Assembly: GCF_000621705.1 (NCBI RefSeq)
Contig: NZ_JHXO01000011.1
Span: 186,001-250,000, forward strand
DNA from: Prolixibacter bellariivorans ATCC BAA-1284
GTDB taxonomy: Bacteria > Bacteroidota > Bacteroidia > Bacteroidales > Prolixibacteraceae
Direction: 5' to 3'
Length of the DNA: 64,000 nucleotides
Position numbers and translations under genes: made by a program. The notes under the pieces were generated by a model, which worked only from the letters and a program-made list of their open reading frames with translations, was not told the origin of the DNA and made no database searches. Shown one piece after another: positions 53,601-62,167 of the stretch; within the stretch, counting starts at the first letter, position 1, and each line of letters opens with the position of its first letter.

Positions 53601-54771
53601 GATGCAGGTTGACGAGGCGAAATCGCAGGTTCGCATTGAGGTGATGAATTCTGGAAAAGGGATACCAAAGGAGAAAATTCCCCGCCTGTTTGAGCGCTTT
53701 TTCATTACCGATGAAGGTAGCAATTCCGAACCGGATAAATTCCGAACAGGTATCGGTCTGGCTTACGCCCGCAGCCTGGTAACTGCCCTTGGCGGTACCA
53801 TTGATGTGGAAAGCGTAGAAAACGAACTGACCACTTTTGCTGTGGTTTTACCCTGTTCCCAGGAAAACGCTGAAGCTGTTGATGCACAGGAACCAGTGGA
53901 TGAAGTAATTCTTTCGCGACAATTGCAGCATATTCTGGTTGAGCCCAAGTTATCGGCTGAGGAAAATGGACAGGAAAAGATCAGGACATTGGAAGCGCTG
54001 GAGAACAAACTGAAAACGGTTTTGATTGTAGAGGATGAGCCGGATATTCATTTGTTGCTGGACGGAATACTGAAGGATAAATACCGTTTGCTCACCGCTT
54101 TCAACGGTGTGGAGGCACTTAAGGTGCTTGAGACGGAGATGCCGGATCTTATTATTAGTGATGTGATGATGCCGGAGATGGATGGGATAGCGCTGTGTAA
54201 ACAATTGAAAACCGAATTAAAGACCTGTCATATCCCGATTATTCTGTTGACTGCAAAAAGCTCGGTGACCCATCGCATTGAAGGGCTTGAGAGTGGTGCC
54301 AATTCTTATATACCGAAGCCGTTTCATCGCCAACATCTTGAGATTCGCATTGAAAAATTACTGGAAGAGCGGGAACGGATTGCGCGCTATTTTCAGCAGG
54401 ACAATGGCATGGAAAACCTGACTCAATTATCCATAGCAGAGGAAGACCAGCAGTTTATCGACAAGGTTATGGAATTGATTCGTCAACACATCAGCGACGA
54501 AGAACTGCAGGCAGTTTTCCTGGAAAAGGAGATGGGGATGAGTAGCTCGCAGTTTTACCGGAAGCTGAAACAGATTTCGGGCATGTCACCCGGCGATATG
54601 ATCCGGTCTATGCGATTGAAGCATGCCGCTCATTTGTTAAAGACCACTTCCATGACCGTAACCGAAGTATTTTATCAGTCGGGGTTCAACAACCGCTCAT
54701 ATTTTTACCGCGAATTCCAAAAAATGTATCAGATCCCGCCCAAACAATTTCAGTTGAGTTTTAAGAAATAA
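50662..54771 (+). CDS. Hybrid two-component system sensor/regulator (HTCS)
   Basis: The ATG at 50662 opens the signal-anchor leader (MNLRITCFFFAFLFLNLLG); a GTG at 50638 is less likely. The 1369-residue protein has a periplasmic two-propeller sensor (Reg_prop repeats such as LWIGTWDGLNRYD), a Y_Y_Y domain (FDKQWNNIQTRR), a TM segment at about 795-818, a HisKA domain with His850 in IAHELQTP, an ATPase domain (NLLSNAFKYTPKGG), a receiver with Asp1167 in ISDVMMPEMDG and a C-terminal AraC HTH pair. All phosphorelay residues are present. It should sense an oligosaccharide and activate the third glycan locus just downstream. Confidence 0.95.
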   Translation: MNLRITCFFFAFLFLNLLGRTMADERQFEIRPLTNSNGLSNSSVNAIFQDSDHVLWIGTWDGLNRYDGHAIQIFRPEPDNPNSLSNQVILKIEEGKDGDLWILTMHGINRLNPYTKQIKRYFFGREEKAPLTESEFHLAVDQQRNVFFEAKDWGLGYYANDSVQRFPSGDLPSLAVKKISFSPLNTLLIQYANGDLADVSLQHGADGTITIVGYKKIGQNVRDFINESDDKLLILTNDGRLAFYQFSTGKTETTRFTGIQKLIGRTSLGVLLAGEKEHFILTPNGQIERNSWLGHINSRKLSTVFEGNEGVVWIGTDGDGIYKLFPRHKLFHSVTQTQIEALRGGNVRAFSLAPDSALWVGTKGQGLFRFSPHFYLNGPEENIPVDNFYSANSSLNNSVFSLFCGKDSLMFIGTDGEGLSVYDLRYHRVVDWQSIEGTANYAPFRSVYAIYQDAQGFIWLGTNGYGMFRLRMERDGRKLKLTNFKQYEANENLAGKLSSNIIFSIIPENDHELWIGTRLGGLNLFDKGSETFRVFRKEPADSLSLSSDDILCLYKDTLKRLWIGTSLGLNYLETNKLSDHPAFHSFTTNDGLPNNTIHGMVCDHAGNLWVSTNLGLSQFNVENHRFRNFTEEDGLQNNEFADGAFFRDNQTGYIFMGGNSGFNYFRSSDIGEYTYIPNIAVSAIKGQNDDQPYYPSFVVTPELRNPPHVKLKYDQNFFDITLAALSFINSEKCQYAYYLENFDKQWNNIQTRRVISFTNVPPGKYTLWLKWSNSDGIWSPPVHAIDFQIKPIFWESAWAIGIYVLLTLFFLLFVQNYWKKQQLLKQNIELRKREEALHQNKLTFFTNIAHELQTPLTLIVGPSQKLADDPGIDQERQKFVRMIQRNTNRLLFLIQQLMEFRKAEYGHLEMEKMYFNLVNLVEQIAELFDDWAIQNQIDYTIDSPSEIPGWFDQDKIEKIIFNLLSNAFKYTPKGGNIKLKMQVDEAKSQVRIEVMNSGKGIPKEKIPRLFERFFITDEGSNSEPDKFRTGIGLAYARSLVTALGGTIDVESVENELTTFAVVLPCSQENAEAVDAQEPVDEVILSRQLQHILVEPKLSAEENGQEKIRTLEALENKLKTVLIVEDEPDIHLLLDGILKDKYRLLTAFNGVEALKVLETEMPDLIISDVMMPEMDGIALCKQLKTELKTCHIPIILLTAKSSVTHRIEGLESGANSYIPKPFHRQHLEIRIEKLLEERERIARYFQQDNGMENLTQLSIAEEDQQFIDKVMELIRQHISDEELQAVFLEKEMGMSSSQFYRKLKQISGMSPGDMIRSMRLKHAAHLLKTTSMTVTEVFYQSGFNNRSYFYREFQKMYQIPPKQFQLSFKK

Positions 54772-54833
54772 ACTCCAATCTTTACATTTTAATACATTTT
54801 ATTCGTCACTATTTCAGTGAAATATGCCGTTTG

Positions 54834-54860
54834 TGTACACTTTTGAAGATATAGTGTACA
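54834..54860. promoter_or_regulatory. Candidate HTCS operator before the third glycan locus
   Basis: TGTACACT (54834-54841) and AGTGTACA (54853-54860) are perfect 8 bp inverted repeats 11 nt apart. A -7-like CAACTTTG lies at 54882-54889, so the repeat sits where an activator would bind. A second repeat, TGAGGTA (54888-54894) with TACCTCA (54907-54913), falls near the expected mRNA start. Confidence 0.55.
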
Positions 54861-54943
54861 GCTTCCGCACCCATCTCTCTCCAACTTTGAGGTACCAATA
54901 ATCCAATACCTCAATCAACCTTAGTCAACTTAAAATTGAACCA

Positions 54944-57412
54944 ATGCTACAAACGACATCCAGGCTCGGTGTGACTGTACTTTTACTGTTGTTCCTATTT
55001 ATGGGTGCAGCGCCTGTCTCGGGGCAAAACCTGAGACTGAAAGTTGAAGGAACCCCGCAACAAGGTTATGGTGTTGCGTTATATGACGGGAATCAAAAAC
55101 TTTTGAAAGATGCCGGTGCTTTTAGCCTGCATTTGTCCAACCTGGATTTAACTTCGGATACAACGTTTAATGAATGGCGCGGAGCTTCCTGGACCGGGAA
55201 CGATAGTGTCGTTGTGCTGCAGAAGGAAACCTACATGAAGGCGCTGGACTCGAAATTGACCGCCAAAGTCACCTATCAAATTGTCAATCCACACATCGTA
55301 AAAAAAACGGTTGAGCTCCTTCAACCCAGCATGCTTTCGATGTACTATATCCTCCGGGAAAATAATGTTCCGGCGCAACAACCCAAAAAATATGTGACTT
55401 TCGAGCAGGATAATTTTCCAGGTGGATTCATTCACGAACTTTTTCCATCGGCAGGATTTGTTACCGCGGATAATACGACGGTAGGCTTCCTGACCGATGC
55501 AGGATATAAAAATCAGTTTACACGTACAACACGGCGCCGTTTTAGCGGACGTGGCGGCGGTTTTGTCGGGATGCGCAAACTCCCCGATCCAAGACTGTTT
55601 TCCACTGCTACTCCCGAAGAACGGGCTCAGGGGAAAGATTATGTACGTTTGACTTTTGGTGAGATGTTCAATCTGAATGCCGGAACCGAAACTGTCTTAC
55701 CGCTTCCGCAGAAATTCATGCCGGAGGGTAAGCTTTCGGTTTCCCGGAAGGATAGTTTGATTACCATGAATTGTCAGTCGGGAGCGAAAGCCGGCATCCG
55801 CCTGATGACACCCATTTCCGGACAGAAAGTGTACACTATCTCTTTCAAGGTAAAAGGCAACTTGCCGGTAGCACTGAAACTGTACCGGGTGAAGAACGGC
55901 CAGCAAGGGCCGGAACTGGAACACGGCGTCAAGTACATTGATGCATTTCCTTCGAAACCGGATGAATGGACGGAATTTAAAGGGAGCATTCTGGTTCCTT
56001 ACATCGAAGGCGACAGTGTTTCGATGTTCATCGGGAATACCTCCGGAAAAGCCGGAAAGATGCAGATTAAAAATCTCGCAATTGCCGAAAATCATGCGGC
56101 CATTCAGCCCTACAACATTTTACCGCTGGGAAAAAAGGAAACGAAAACCACCTACATTTTTGTGGAGCCGTGGAAATCACACCGCGATTTCATGATTGAT
56201 TCTCAGTCGCGGTTGGCGGAAGGCAAAGGTTTTAAAGGCTCTTTGATTGAGAAGATGCTGTATGCGAATGCCAATATGTTGAACTGGATTACTTCGGTGA
56301 ATGATTTTACGCCGTTCAGTGTGCCGAATATGAATTACTCGCCCGATATGTACAACCGGGATTCGTTCTGGACAACGGTGGCGACTCACAATAAAAAATT
56401 GAACCTGGCCATCTGGAACCAGTGGGCCAAAACGCAAACGCCGGAAGGTGCTATTGGAACCATCATCACGCCTTACATGGGCTCGGTGGAAGCCAAGGAC
56501 AACGAGGCGACAATCGAGTGGTTGGTATGGGCTTTAGTGAACCAGCGTCGTTACGGTGTTCAGCTTCCCAAGGAAAAAATTGACAAAGCTGTTTCGTTTG
56601 TGCTGAACTCGTTTGATGAGAACCATGACGGAATATGCGAATCGCATTTCTCGATGAGCCAGATTGATGTGTGTGACTACGTGCCCAAGACCGACCGGCT
56701 GGCGGTGAATCAGGGAATGTTCGCGGTAGCACTGCACACGATTAAGGCTTTAGGGTACGATATTTCGGATGATTACCTGAACAAGGCGGAATCGGCATAC
56801 CGGAAATTCTACGATCCGAAACGGAAACATCTGTTGTTCGACCGGCAATATCCCGATTTGATTTCATTGACGGATTTGGTCCCGGAGTTTCTATCGCTCT
56901 GGCTGTTCAACCAGCCCATGTTGACAGATGAGATGGTTGTGAATCAATTGAATCATATGCCTTATTTGAATAAAGTTCCCAATTCTCCGCATCCGGAGAT
57001 GGGGACCACCGCACCTATTTTGGTGCGATTGACCAACGATGCAAAAGGCTATTCCTATATGACTTCCGACTATCAGCCGTTTGGCGAATTCGGAAAAACG
57101 AACTATGCAGACCACTCCCGCGACGGTTTTTATTACAACGGCGGTAGCTGGATGCGTGCTGAATACTGTGCTTACGTGGTGGGACTGAAACATGGCTGGC
57201 CCAAGGCTAAGGAAATGATGGAAAACCGGGCCTGGGCGGAAATCAATTTGAATCCGAAGTGGCCTTTCAGTAAGGAATTTATTCCAACCCATTGGAAAAG
57301 TACGGACGAATGGTGGCTTTCAACAAGGGGGCTCAGCTGGAATGTGTTCATCCTGATGGCTGATGAAGTTGCGGGATTGCGCACTCCTGATATGGACCCC
57401 GACTACAAATAA
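54944..57412 (+). CDS. Secreted protein of unrecognised family, possible (alpha/alpha)6 glycoside hydrolase
   Basis: The 822-residue product has a signal peptide (to about residue 28, VSGQ). The N-terminal 450 residues are beta-rich, with a part at about 260-380 like a carbohydrate-binding jelly roll (VYTISFKVKGNLPVALKL, EWTEFKGSI). The C-terminal half is helical: PDMYNRDSFW (Asp473) recalls the catalytic RD-S/T of glycogen-debranching and related six-hairpin enzymes, and WLVWALVNQRRYG, ENHDGICESHFS and STRGLSWNVFILMADE are typical of such barrels. I cannot place it in a named GH family. It is the first gene of the HTCS-controlled locus, 51 bp before SusC, so a glycan-active enzyme is likely. 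Confidence 0.7.
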   Translation: MLQTTSRLGVTVLLLLFLFMGAAPVSGQNLRLKVEGTPQQGYGVALYDGNQKLLKDAGAFSLHLSNLDLTSDTTFNEWRGASWTGNDSVVVLQKETYMKALDSKLTAKVTYQIVNPHIVKKTVELLQPSMLSMYYILRENNVPAQQPKKYVTFEQDNFPGGFIHELFPSAGFVTADNTTVGFLTDAGYKNQFTRTTRRRFSGRGGGFVGMRKLPDPRLFSTATPEERAQGKDYVRLTFGEMFNLNAGTETVLPLPQKFMPEGKLSVSRKDSLITMNCQSGAKAGIRLMTPISGQKVYTISFKVKGNLPVALKLYRVKNGQQGPELEHGVKYIDAFPSKPDEWTEFKGSILVPYIEGDSVSMFIGNTSGKAGKMQIKNLAIAENHAAIQPYNILPLGKKETKTTYIFVEPWKSHRDFMIDSQSRLAEGKGFKGSLIEKMLYANANMLNWITSVNDFTPFSVPNMNYSPDMYNRDSFWTTVATHNKKLNLAIWNQWAKTQTPEGAIGTIITPYMGSVEAKDNEATIEWLVWALVNQRRYGVQLPKEKIDKAVSFVLNSFDENHDGICESHFSMSQIDVCDYVPKTDRLAVNQGMFAVALHTIKALGYDISDDYLNKAESAYRKFYDPKRKHLLFDRQYPDLISLTDLVPEFLSLWLFNQPMLTDEMVVNQLNHMPYLNKVPNSPHPEMGTTAPILVRLTNDAKGYSYMTSDYQPFGEFGKTNYADHSRDGFYYNGGSWMRAEYCAYVVGLKHGWPKAKEMMENRAWAEINLNPKWPFSKEFIPTHWKSTDEWWLSTRGLSWNVFILMADEVAGLRTPDMDPDYK

Positions 57413-57463
57413 TAGGATGTAATTAATGATGCTCAATCAATTAAATTTTTAAAGCTAACTTCT

Positions 57464-60400
57464 ATGAAAATCTTTTTTGTTACAAGATTTAGAAGGGAAA
57501 TACTTGGGCTTGTATTTCTTTTTATGACAGGAGCCGTTTTCGGCCAGGTCAGCGTAACCGGTACAGTTACCGATGAAGGTGGAACGACACTTCCCGGAGT
57601 AACTGTGGTGGTTTCCGGAACCACAAATGGTACCATTACCGACGTGAATGGTAAGTACGCCCTACAGGTTGAAAATACCAATGTATCCCTCGATTTTTCC
57701 TTTGTGGGATACCAGAAACAGACTGTTTCGCTGAGTGGAAGGTCTGTCCTGAATGTAACCATGAAAGAGGAGAAAAAGCAAATTGACGAAGTGGTAGTTG
57801 TCGGTTATTCTGCCCAGAAAAAGGCGACCCTTACCGGTGCTGTTTCTCCTGTGAACATTTCCGATATCGATAAACGGAAAGTGTCCGATCTTTCTCAGGC
57901 CTTGCAGGGACAAATAGCAGGTGTTCAGGTTACTTCCAGTACCGGTGCTCCCGGTGATAAGGTAAATATCCGCATCCGTGGTGAAGGAACCATTGGAAAT
58001 AATAATCCGCTCTATGTGATTGACGGTGTTCCATCACGGGATATCACCTTCCTGAACCCTTCGGATATCAAATCGATGACTGTATTGAAAGATGCTTCGG
58101 CCGCAGCAATTTATGGTGCACGTGCTGCTGGTGGTGTTATCGTGATTACCACAAAAGAAGGTGTGAAAGGAAAAACCAGCCTCGATGTTAGTTATTATAC
58201 CGGCATCCAGAAAGTGGCGCATCTTCCTAAAATGCTGAACGCCGATCAGTACATGAATGTGGTGGAGCAAGCCTGGAACAATGCAGGTTATACCGGAACC
58301 AACCCTTACACGGCTGATAAAGGCCGTAGTGATTTTGCCAATACCAACTGGCTGGACGCCTTGTTCGAACTGGGACATTCTCAGAATGCACAGGTGACAG
58401 CCACCGGAGGAACCGATAAACTGCAGTATCTTTTATCGGCCAATTATTACGGGCAGGATGGTGTTGTGGTGTATAATAACGACAGATACCAACGCATAAC
58501 CTTCCGTTCAAACATCAATGCGAACCTGACCGAACGTTTGCGAATCGGCTCGAACCTGCAACTTTCGTATGTTACACAGGATGCATTGTCTTCTAAGGGC
58601 GATGAGCCGGGAATCATTCGCCATGCCATGTTGCGTCCGCCTATCATCCCGATTTATAAAGATCCCAGTGATCCTACCTGGTCAGCGCAAGATCCGTTTA
58701 CCGATTTACCGTTCTACAAGAATAAAGATTCCTTTGAGAGCAATAAATACGAGTGGACGCAGAATCCTATTGCGTTGGCTTATTTCACCGATGATGTTCG
58801 GAGTTACTACAAAACTTTTGGTAACCTGTATGCAGAGTATGCTTTCCTTGGTGACAAATCGCTGAAATTTAAAACCAACCTGGGTGTCGACCTGACCTTC
58901 TCTCACAACAAAGCGTTTAATCAGAACTTTGGTGATGACGACGGTAGTGGCAGCTCACTGGATCAGGGATTGGGACGTGAAAACCGCCCAAGCACACTGA
59001 ATGAGGACCGTGGAGAGGAAATTACTTTCACCTGGGATAACACGTTGAACTACGTTAAGGATTTGGGTAAGAGTTCTATCAACGCTTTGGTCGGTAGTGA
59101 ATTTATTACCAACCACTCTTCTTCCATTAGCGGTTCACGAGCTCGTTACGACTATACCGACAAGAACTTCCGTTATCTCGATTTTGGAGGTACTCAGTAT
59201 GACGTATGGAACGGAGGTTCTGCTGCTGAGTGGGCATTGTTCTCGTTGTTCGGGTCGGCGACGTATGCGTATGACAGCCGTTATATGGTAACAGCCAACT
59301 TCCGTGCAGATGCTTCTTCACGCTTTGCGCAAAATAACCGTTGGGGTTATTTCCCTTCGGTTTCAGCCGGATGGAAATTGTCGAATGAAAATTTCATGAA
59401 GGATTTAACCTGGTTATCAGATTTGAAAGTGAGAGCCAGTGTCGGACAATTGGGTAACCAGGAAATTGATAACTATGCTTATCTGACACTGTTGAGAAAA
59501 AGTGGTGACAGCTACCTGATTTCCCGTTATGGAAACCCGAACTTGAAATGGGAAACCACTACGCAGTATAACTACGGTTTGGATTTGGGACTTCTGTCTA
59601 ACAAAATCTATTTCACCGCGGACTACTTCATCAAGAATACAACTGATATTTTGTTGCCGATTACATTGCCGTCGATTGCAGGTGATGTTTCTCCAACTTA
59701 CGTGAATGCAGGAGCCGTTACCAATAAAGGTTTTGAGTTTGCTTTGACACTTCGCAACAGCGAACACCAGTTCAAATACAACATCAACCTGAACATGGCG
59801 ACCCTTAATAATGAGGTAACGAAATTGCACCCGAACCTGCCGATGATTATCAATGCTGCCAGTAAAGGAGTAGCCCGTACAGTGGTTGGTCAGCCATTGA
59901 ATTCCTACTACGGTTATGTGATGGAAGGCATCTATCAGAACACACAGGAAATTCAGACGCAACTTTACGGAACAGCTAATCCCACGGCGCAGCCTGGTGA
60001 TATTCGGTTCAAGGATTTGAATGGTGACGGTATTATCAATGACAAAGACAGGACGTTCATTGGAAACTCTATTCCGAAATTGACTTATGGAATGAACCTG
60101 ACCGGTGAATACAAAGGTTTTGATCTTTCACTGTTGTTCCAGGGTGTTCACGGTGTAGACCGTTACAACGATGGTAAGAAGATTGTGGATTACGATACCC
60201 GTCCGTTCAACTATACTACCCGTGTGCTGGATGCATGGCACGGTGAAGGTACCAGCAACACCATTCCGCGTGTAAGTTTCACTGATAATGGTAGTAGCAA
60301 GATTTCCAGCGTATTTGTTGAGGATGCTTCTTACTTCCGTCTGAAAAACGTGGAACTGGGCTATACATTCAAGTCGCTGATGCAGCGTTCAAATACGTTC

Positions 60401-60547
60401 AAGAACCTGCGCGCTTACGTCTCTGCTCAGAATGTATTCACTGTTACCAAATACACTGGTCTCGATCCGGAATCGACCGATTTGATTGATATGGGAACTT
60501 ACCCACAGTCGAGAGCTTTCATTCTTGGTGTTGATGTGAAATTTTAA
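57464..60547 (+). CDS. SusC/RagA-family TonB-linked outer-membrane transporter (third locus)
   Basis: The 1027-residue protein has a signal peptide (to about residue 28, VFGQ), a CarboxypepD_reg-like domain (about 30-110), the TonB box region IDEVVVVGYSAQKK, the plug (LYVIDGVPS, MTVLKDASAAAIYGARAAGGVI) and a barrel ending LGVDVKF. It imports oligosaccharides with the SusD protein next to it; its stop overlaps the open frame of that gene. Regulation by the HTCS gene upstream is inferred from order. The start region TTCTATGAAAA shares 10 nt with the antisense core of the small-RNA array. Confidence 0.95.
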   Translation: MKIFFVTRFRREILGLVFLFMTGAVFGQVSVTGTVTDEGGTTLPGVTVVVSGTTNGTITDVNGKYALQVENTNVSLDFSFVGYQKQTVSLSGRSVLNVTMKEEKKQIDEVVVVGYSAQKKATLTGAVSPVNISDIDKRKVSDLSQALQGQIAGVQVTSSTGAPGDKVNIRIRGEGTIGNNNPLYVIDGVPSRDITFLNPSDIKSMTVLKDASAAAIYGARAAGGVIVITTKEGVKGKTSLDVSYYTGIQKVAHLPKMLNADQYMNVVEQAWNNAGYTGTNPYTADKGRSDFANTNWLDALFELGHSQNAQVTATGGTDKLQYLLSANYYGQDGVVVYNNDRYQRITFRSNINANLTERLRIGSNLQLSYVTQDALSSKGDEPGIIRHAMLRPPIIPIYKDPSDPTWSAQDPFTDLPFYKNKDSFESNKYEWTQNPIALAYFTDDVRSYYKTFGNLYAEYAFLGDKSLKFKTNLGVDLTFSHNKAFNQNFGDDDGSGSSLDQGLGRENRPSTLNEDRGEEITFTWDNTLNYVKDLGKSSINALVGSEFITNHSSSISGSRARYDYTDKNFRYLDFGGTQYDVWNGGSAAEWALFSLFGSATYAYDSRYMVTANFRADASSRFAQNNRWGYFPSVSAGWKLSNENFMKDLTWLSDLKVRASVGQLGNQEIDNYAYLTLLRKSGDSYLISRYGNPNLKWETTTQYNYGLDLGLLSNKIYFTADYFIKNTTDILLPITLPSIAGDVSPTYVNAGAVTNKGFEFALTLRNSEHQFKYNINLNMATLNNEVTKLHPNLPMIINAASKGVARTVVGQPLNSYYGYVMEGIYQNTQEIQTQLYGTANPTAQPGDIRFKDLNGDGIINDKDRTFIGNSIPKLTYGMNLTGEYKGFDLSLLFQGVHGVDRYNDGKKIVDYDTRPFNYTTRVLDAWHGEGTSNTIPRVSFTDNGSSKISSVFVEDASYFRLKNVELGYTFKSLMQRSNTFKNLRAYVSAQNVFTVTKYTGLDPESTDLIDMGTYPQSRAFILGVDVKF

Positions 60548-60573
60548 TGTCCCAGCTAATAAAATTCAGTAAA

Positions 60574-62061
60574 ATGAGAAAAATATATATGATACTGGTT
60601 GCATCAACTTTACTGTTGTTCACCGGTTGCGACAAATATCTCTACAAGGAACCCATCGGGTTGCTTACACCCGACCAGATAGATACCTCACCAACCGAAA
60701 GTACGGTGGAGTATTCAGTCTTTACTTCGTATCAATTGCTTTCCAGTACCCTGAATATCATTGGTCAGTGGGGCTGGGACGACGGAACCGTTCTTCGTAA
60801 CGATTTTATCCTGAGTGATATCGCTTCGGATGATATGCAGAAGAAATGGAATCCTGATGGTGACCAGGCCTGGATGGACGAAATCGATAATTTCAATTTT
60901 ACTTCTGACAATGGTGGTTTTAACGGACAGTGGGCTTATGATTATGACGGTATTTCCCGTTCCAATCTGGCCATCAGTTATCTGACCGATGACGCGCTGA
61001 TGAGTAAACTGACTATGGACAGCAATTTGAAAAATCGTTTGTTGGGTGAGGTTTACTTCCTGAGAGCTTTCTATTACTTCGATTTGGTCAACAACTTCGG
61101 CGATGTTCCGCTCTTGCTGAAACCGCTGGAAAGCTTCTCTGAAGCTTATGATGTAGCAGTTCGTACACCGAAAGATCAGGTGATGGATCAGGTAAGAGCT
61201 GATTTGGCACAGGCCGTTACGCTATTACCTAACAGCAAATATTCTGATGATACTCAGCCATGGCGTGCTTCAAAAGGAGCTGCTATTGCCATGCAGGCAA
61301 AAGTTGAGCTGTACACCCAAAACTGGCAGAAAGTACTCGACTACGTCGGTCAGCTGGATAACCTGGGTTTCTACTCGCTCGATGCTAATTATTTCGATAA
61401 TTTTCAGGTTGAGAAAGAGTTCACTGACAACGAGGTGATTTTTGCCTACGACCATGAAAGCAATACAGTTCCACGTTCAGGAAATGGCTTGTGTGCATTG
61501 CTGGGATGGGGATTCGTAGCGCCCGAACAGAACTTTATCGATGCATTTGAGCCGAACGATCCGCGTTTGCTCTATACGGTGGATGTCGACAATCAGGCCG
61601 TTTATAAAATTCTTGGTGAAACCAATACTGATAACAAAGGAAACGACGACTCGCCCAGTAACAAGATTTACATCCGCTATGCTGATGTAATGCTTTGGAA
61701 AGCGGAAGCCGACATCAACCTGGGTAACTATTCCGAAGCCATCGGTCTCATTAATCAAGTCAGGGCACGGGCACGTAATTCCGTAGCCATCGATGGAACG
61801 ACACCTCCGGCAGGTACATTGCCTGACCGTGATGTGAACTCAACGGATAAAGCTCAGATTATGGGTTGGCTGCGTCACGAGCGCCGTGTGGAACTTGGTT
61901 TCGAATCACAACGCTTCAACGACCTGAAACGCTGGGGAATTGCTAAGGATGTATTGGGTGCACTGGGCAAAAATTTCCAGGATAACAATTACCTCTATCC
62001 GATTCCACAACGCGAAATTGATAAATCAGGTGGTTCAATTACCCAGAATCCCGGGTATTAA
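60574..62061 (+). CDS. SusD/RagB-family surface glycan-binding lipoprotein (third locus)
   Basis: The ATG at 60574 opens the lipoprotein leader MRKIYMILVASTLLLFTGC (Cys19); an ATG at 60547, overlapping the SusC stop, would add nine residues before it. The 495-residue product has the SusD C-terminal motif RHERRVELGFESQRFNDLKRWG and ends TQNPGY. It caps the SusC barrel encoded upstream. A strong terminator follows, so GH130 behind it is probably expressed at a lower level or from its own promoter. Confidence 0.94.
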   Translation: MRKIYMILVASTLLLFTGCDKYLYKEPIGLLTPDQIDTSPTESTVEYSVFTSYQLLSSTLNIIGQWGWDDGTVLRNDFILSDIASDDMQKKWNPDGDQAWMDEIDNFNFTSDNGGFNGQWAYDYDGISRSNLAISYLTDDALMSKLTMDSNLKNRLLGEVYFLRAFYYFDLVNNFGDVPLLLKPLESFSEAYDVAVRTPKDQVMDQVRADLAQAVTLLPNSKYSDDTQPWRASKGAAIAMQAKVELYTQNWQKVLDYVGQLDNLGFYSLDANYFDNFQVEKEFTDNEVIFAYDHESNTVPRSGNGLCALLGWGFVAPEQNFIDAFEPNDPRLLYTVDVDNQAVYKILGETNTDNKGNDDSPSNKIYIRYADVMLWKAEADINLGNYSEAIGLINQVRARARNSVAIDGTTPPAGTLPDRDVNSTDKAQIMGWLRHERRVELGFESQRFNDLKRWGIAKDVLGALGKNFQDNNYLYPIPQREIDKSGGSITQNPGY

Positions 62062-62087
62062 TGATTAACAGATAACAGATAAAAACA

Positions 62088-62135
62088 GGATGCCCCACAT
62101 GTAGTATAGTCGGATATACGGGGCATCCTTGTTTT
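62088..62135 (+). terminator. Intrinsic terminator or attenuator after the third SusC/SusD pair
   Basis: GGATGCCCC (62088-62096) and GGGGCATCC (62120-62128) form a 9 bp stem extended by AAAACA/TTGTTTT. Confidence 0.8.
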
Positions 62136-62167
62136 CACAATCCGGAAAGAAAGACAAAAAGCTAGTT

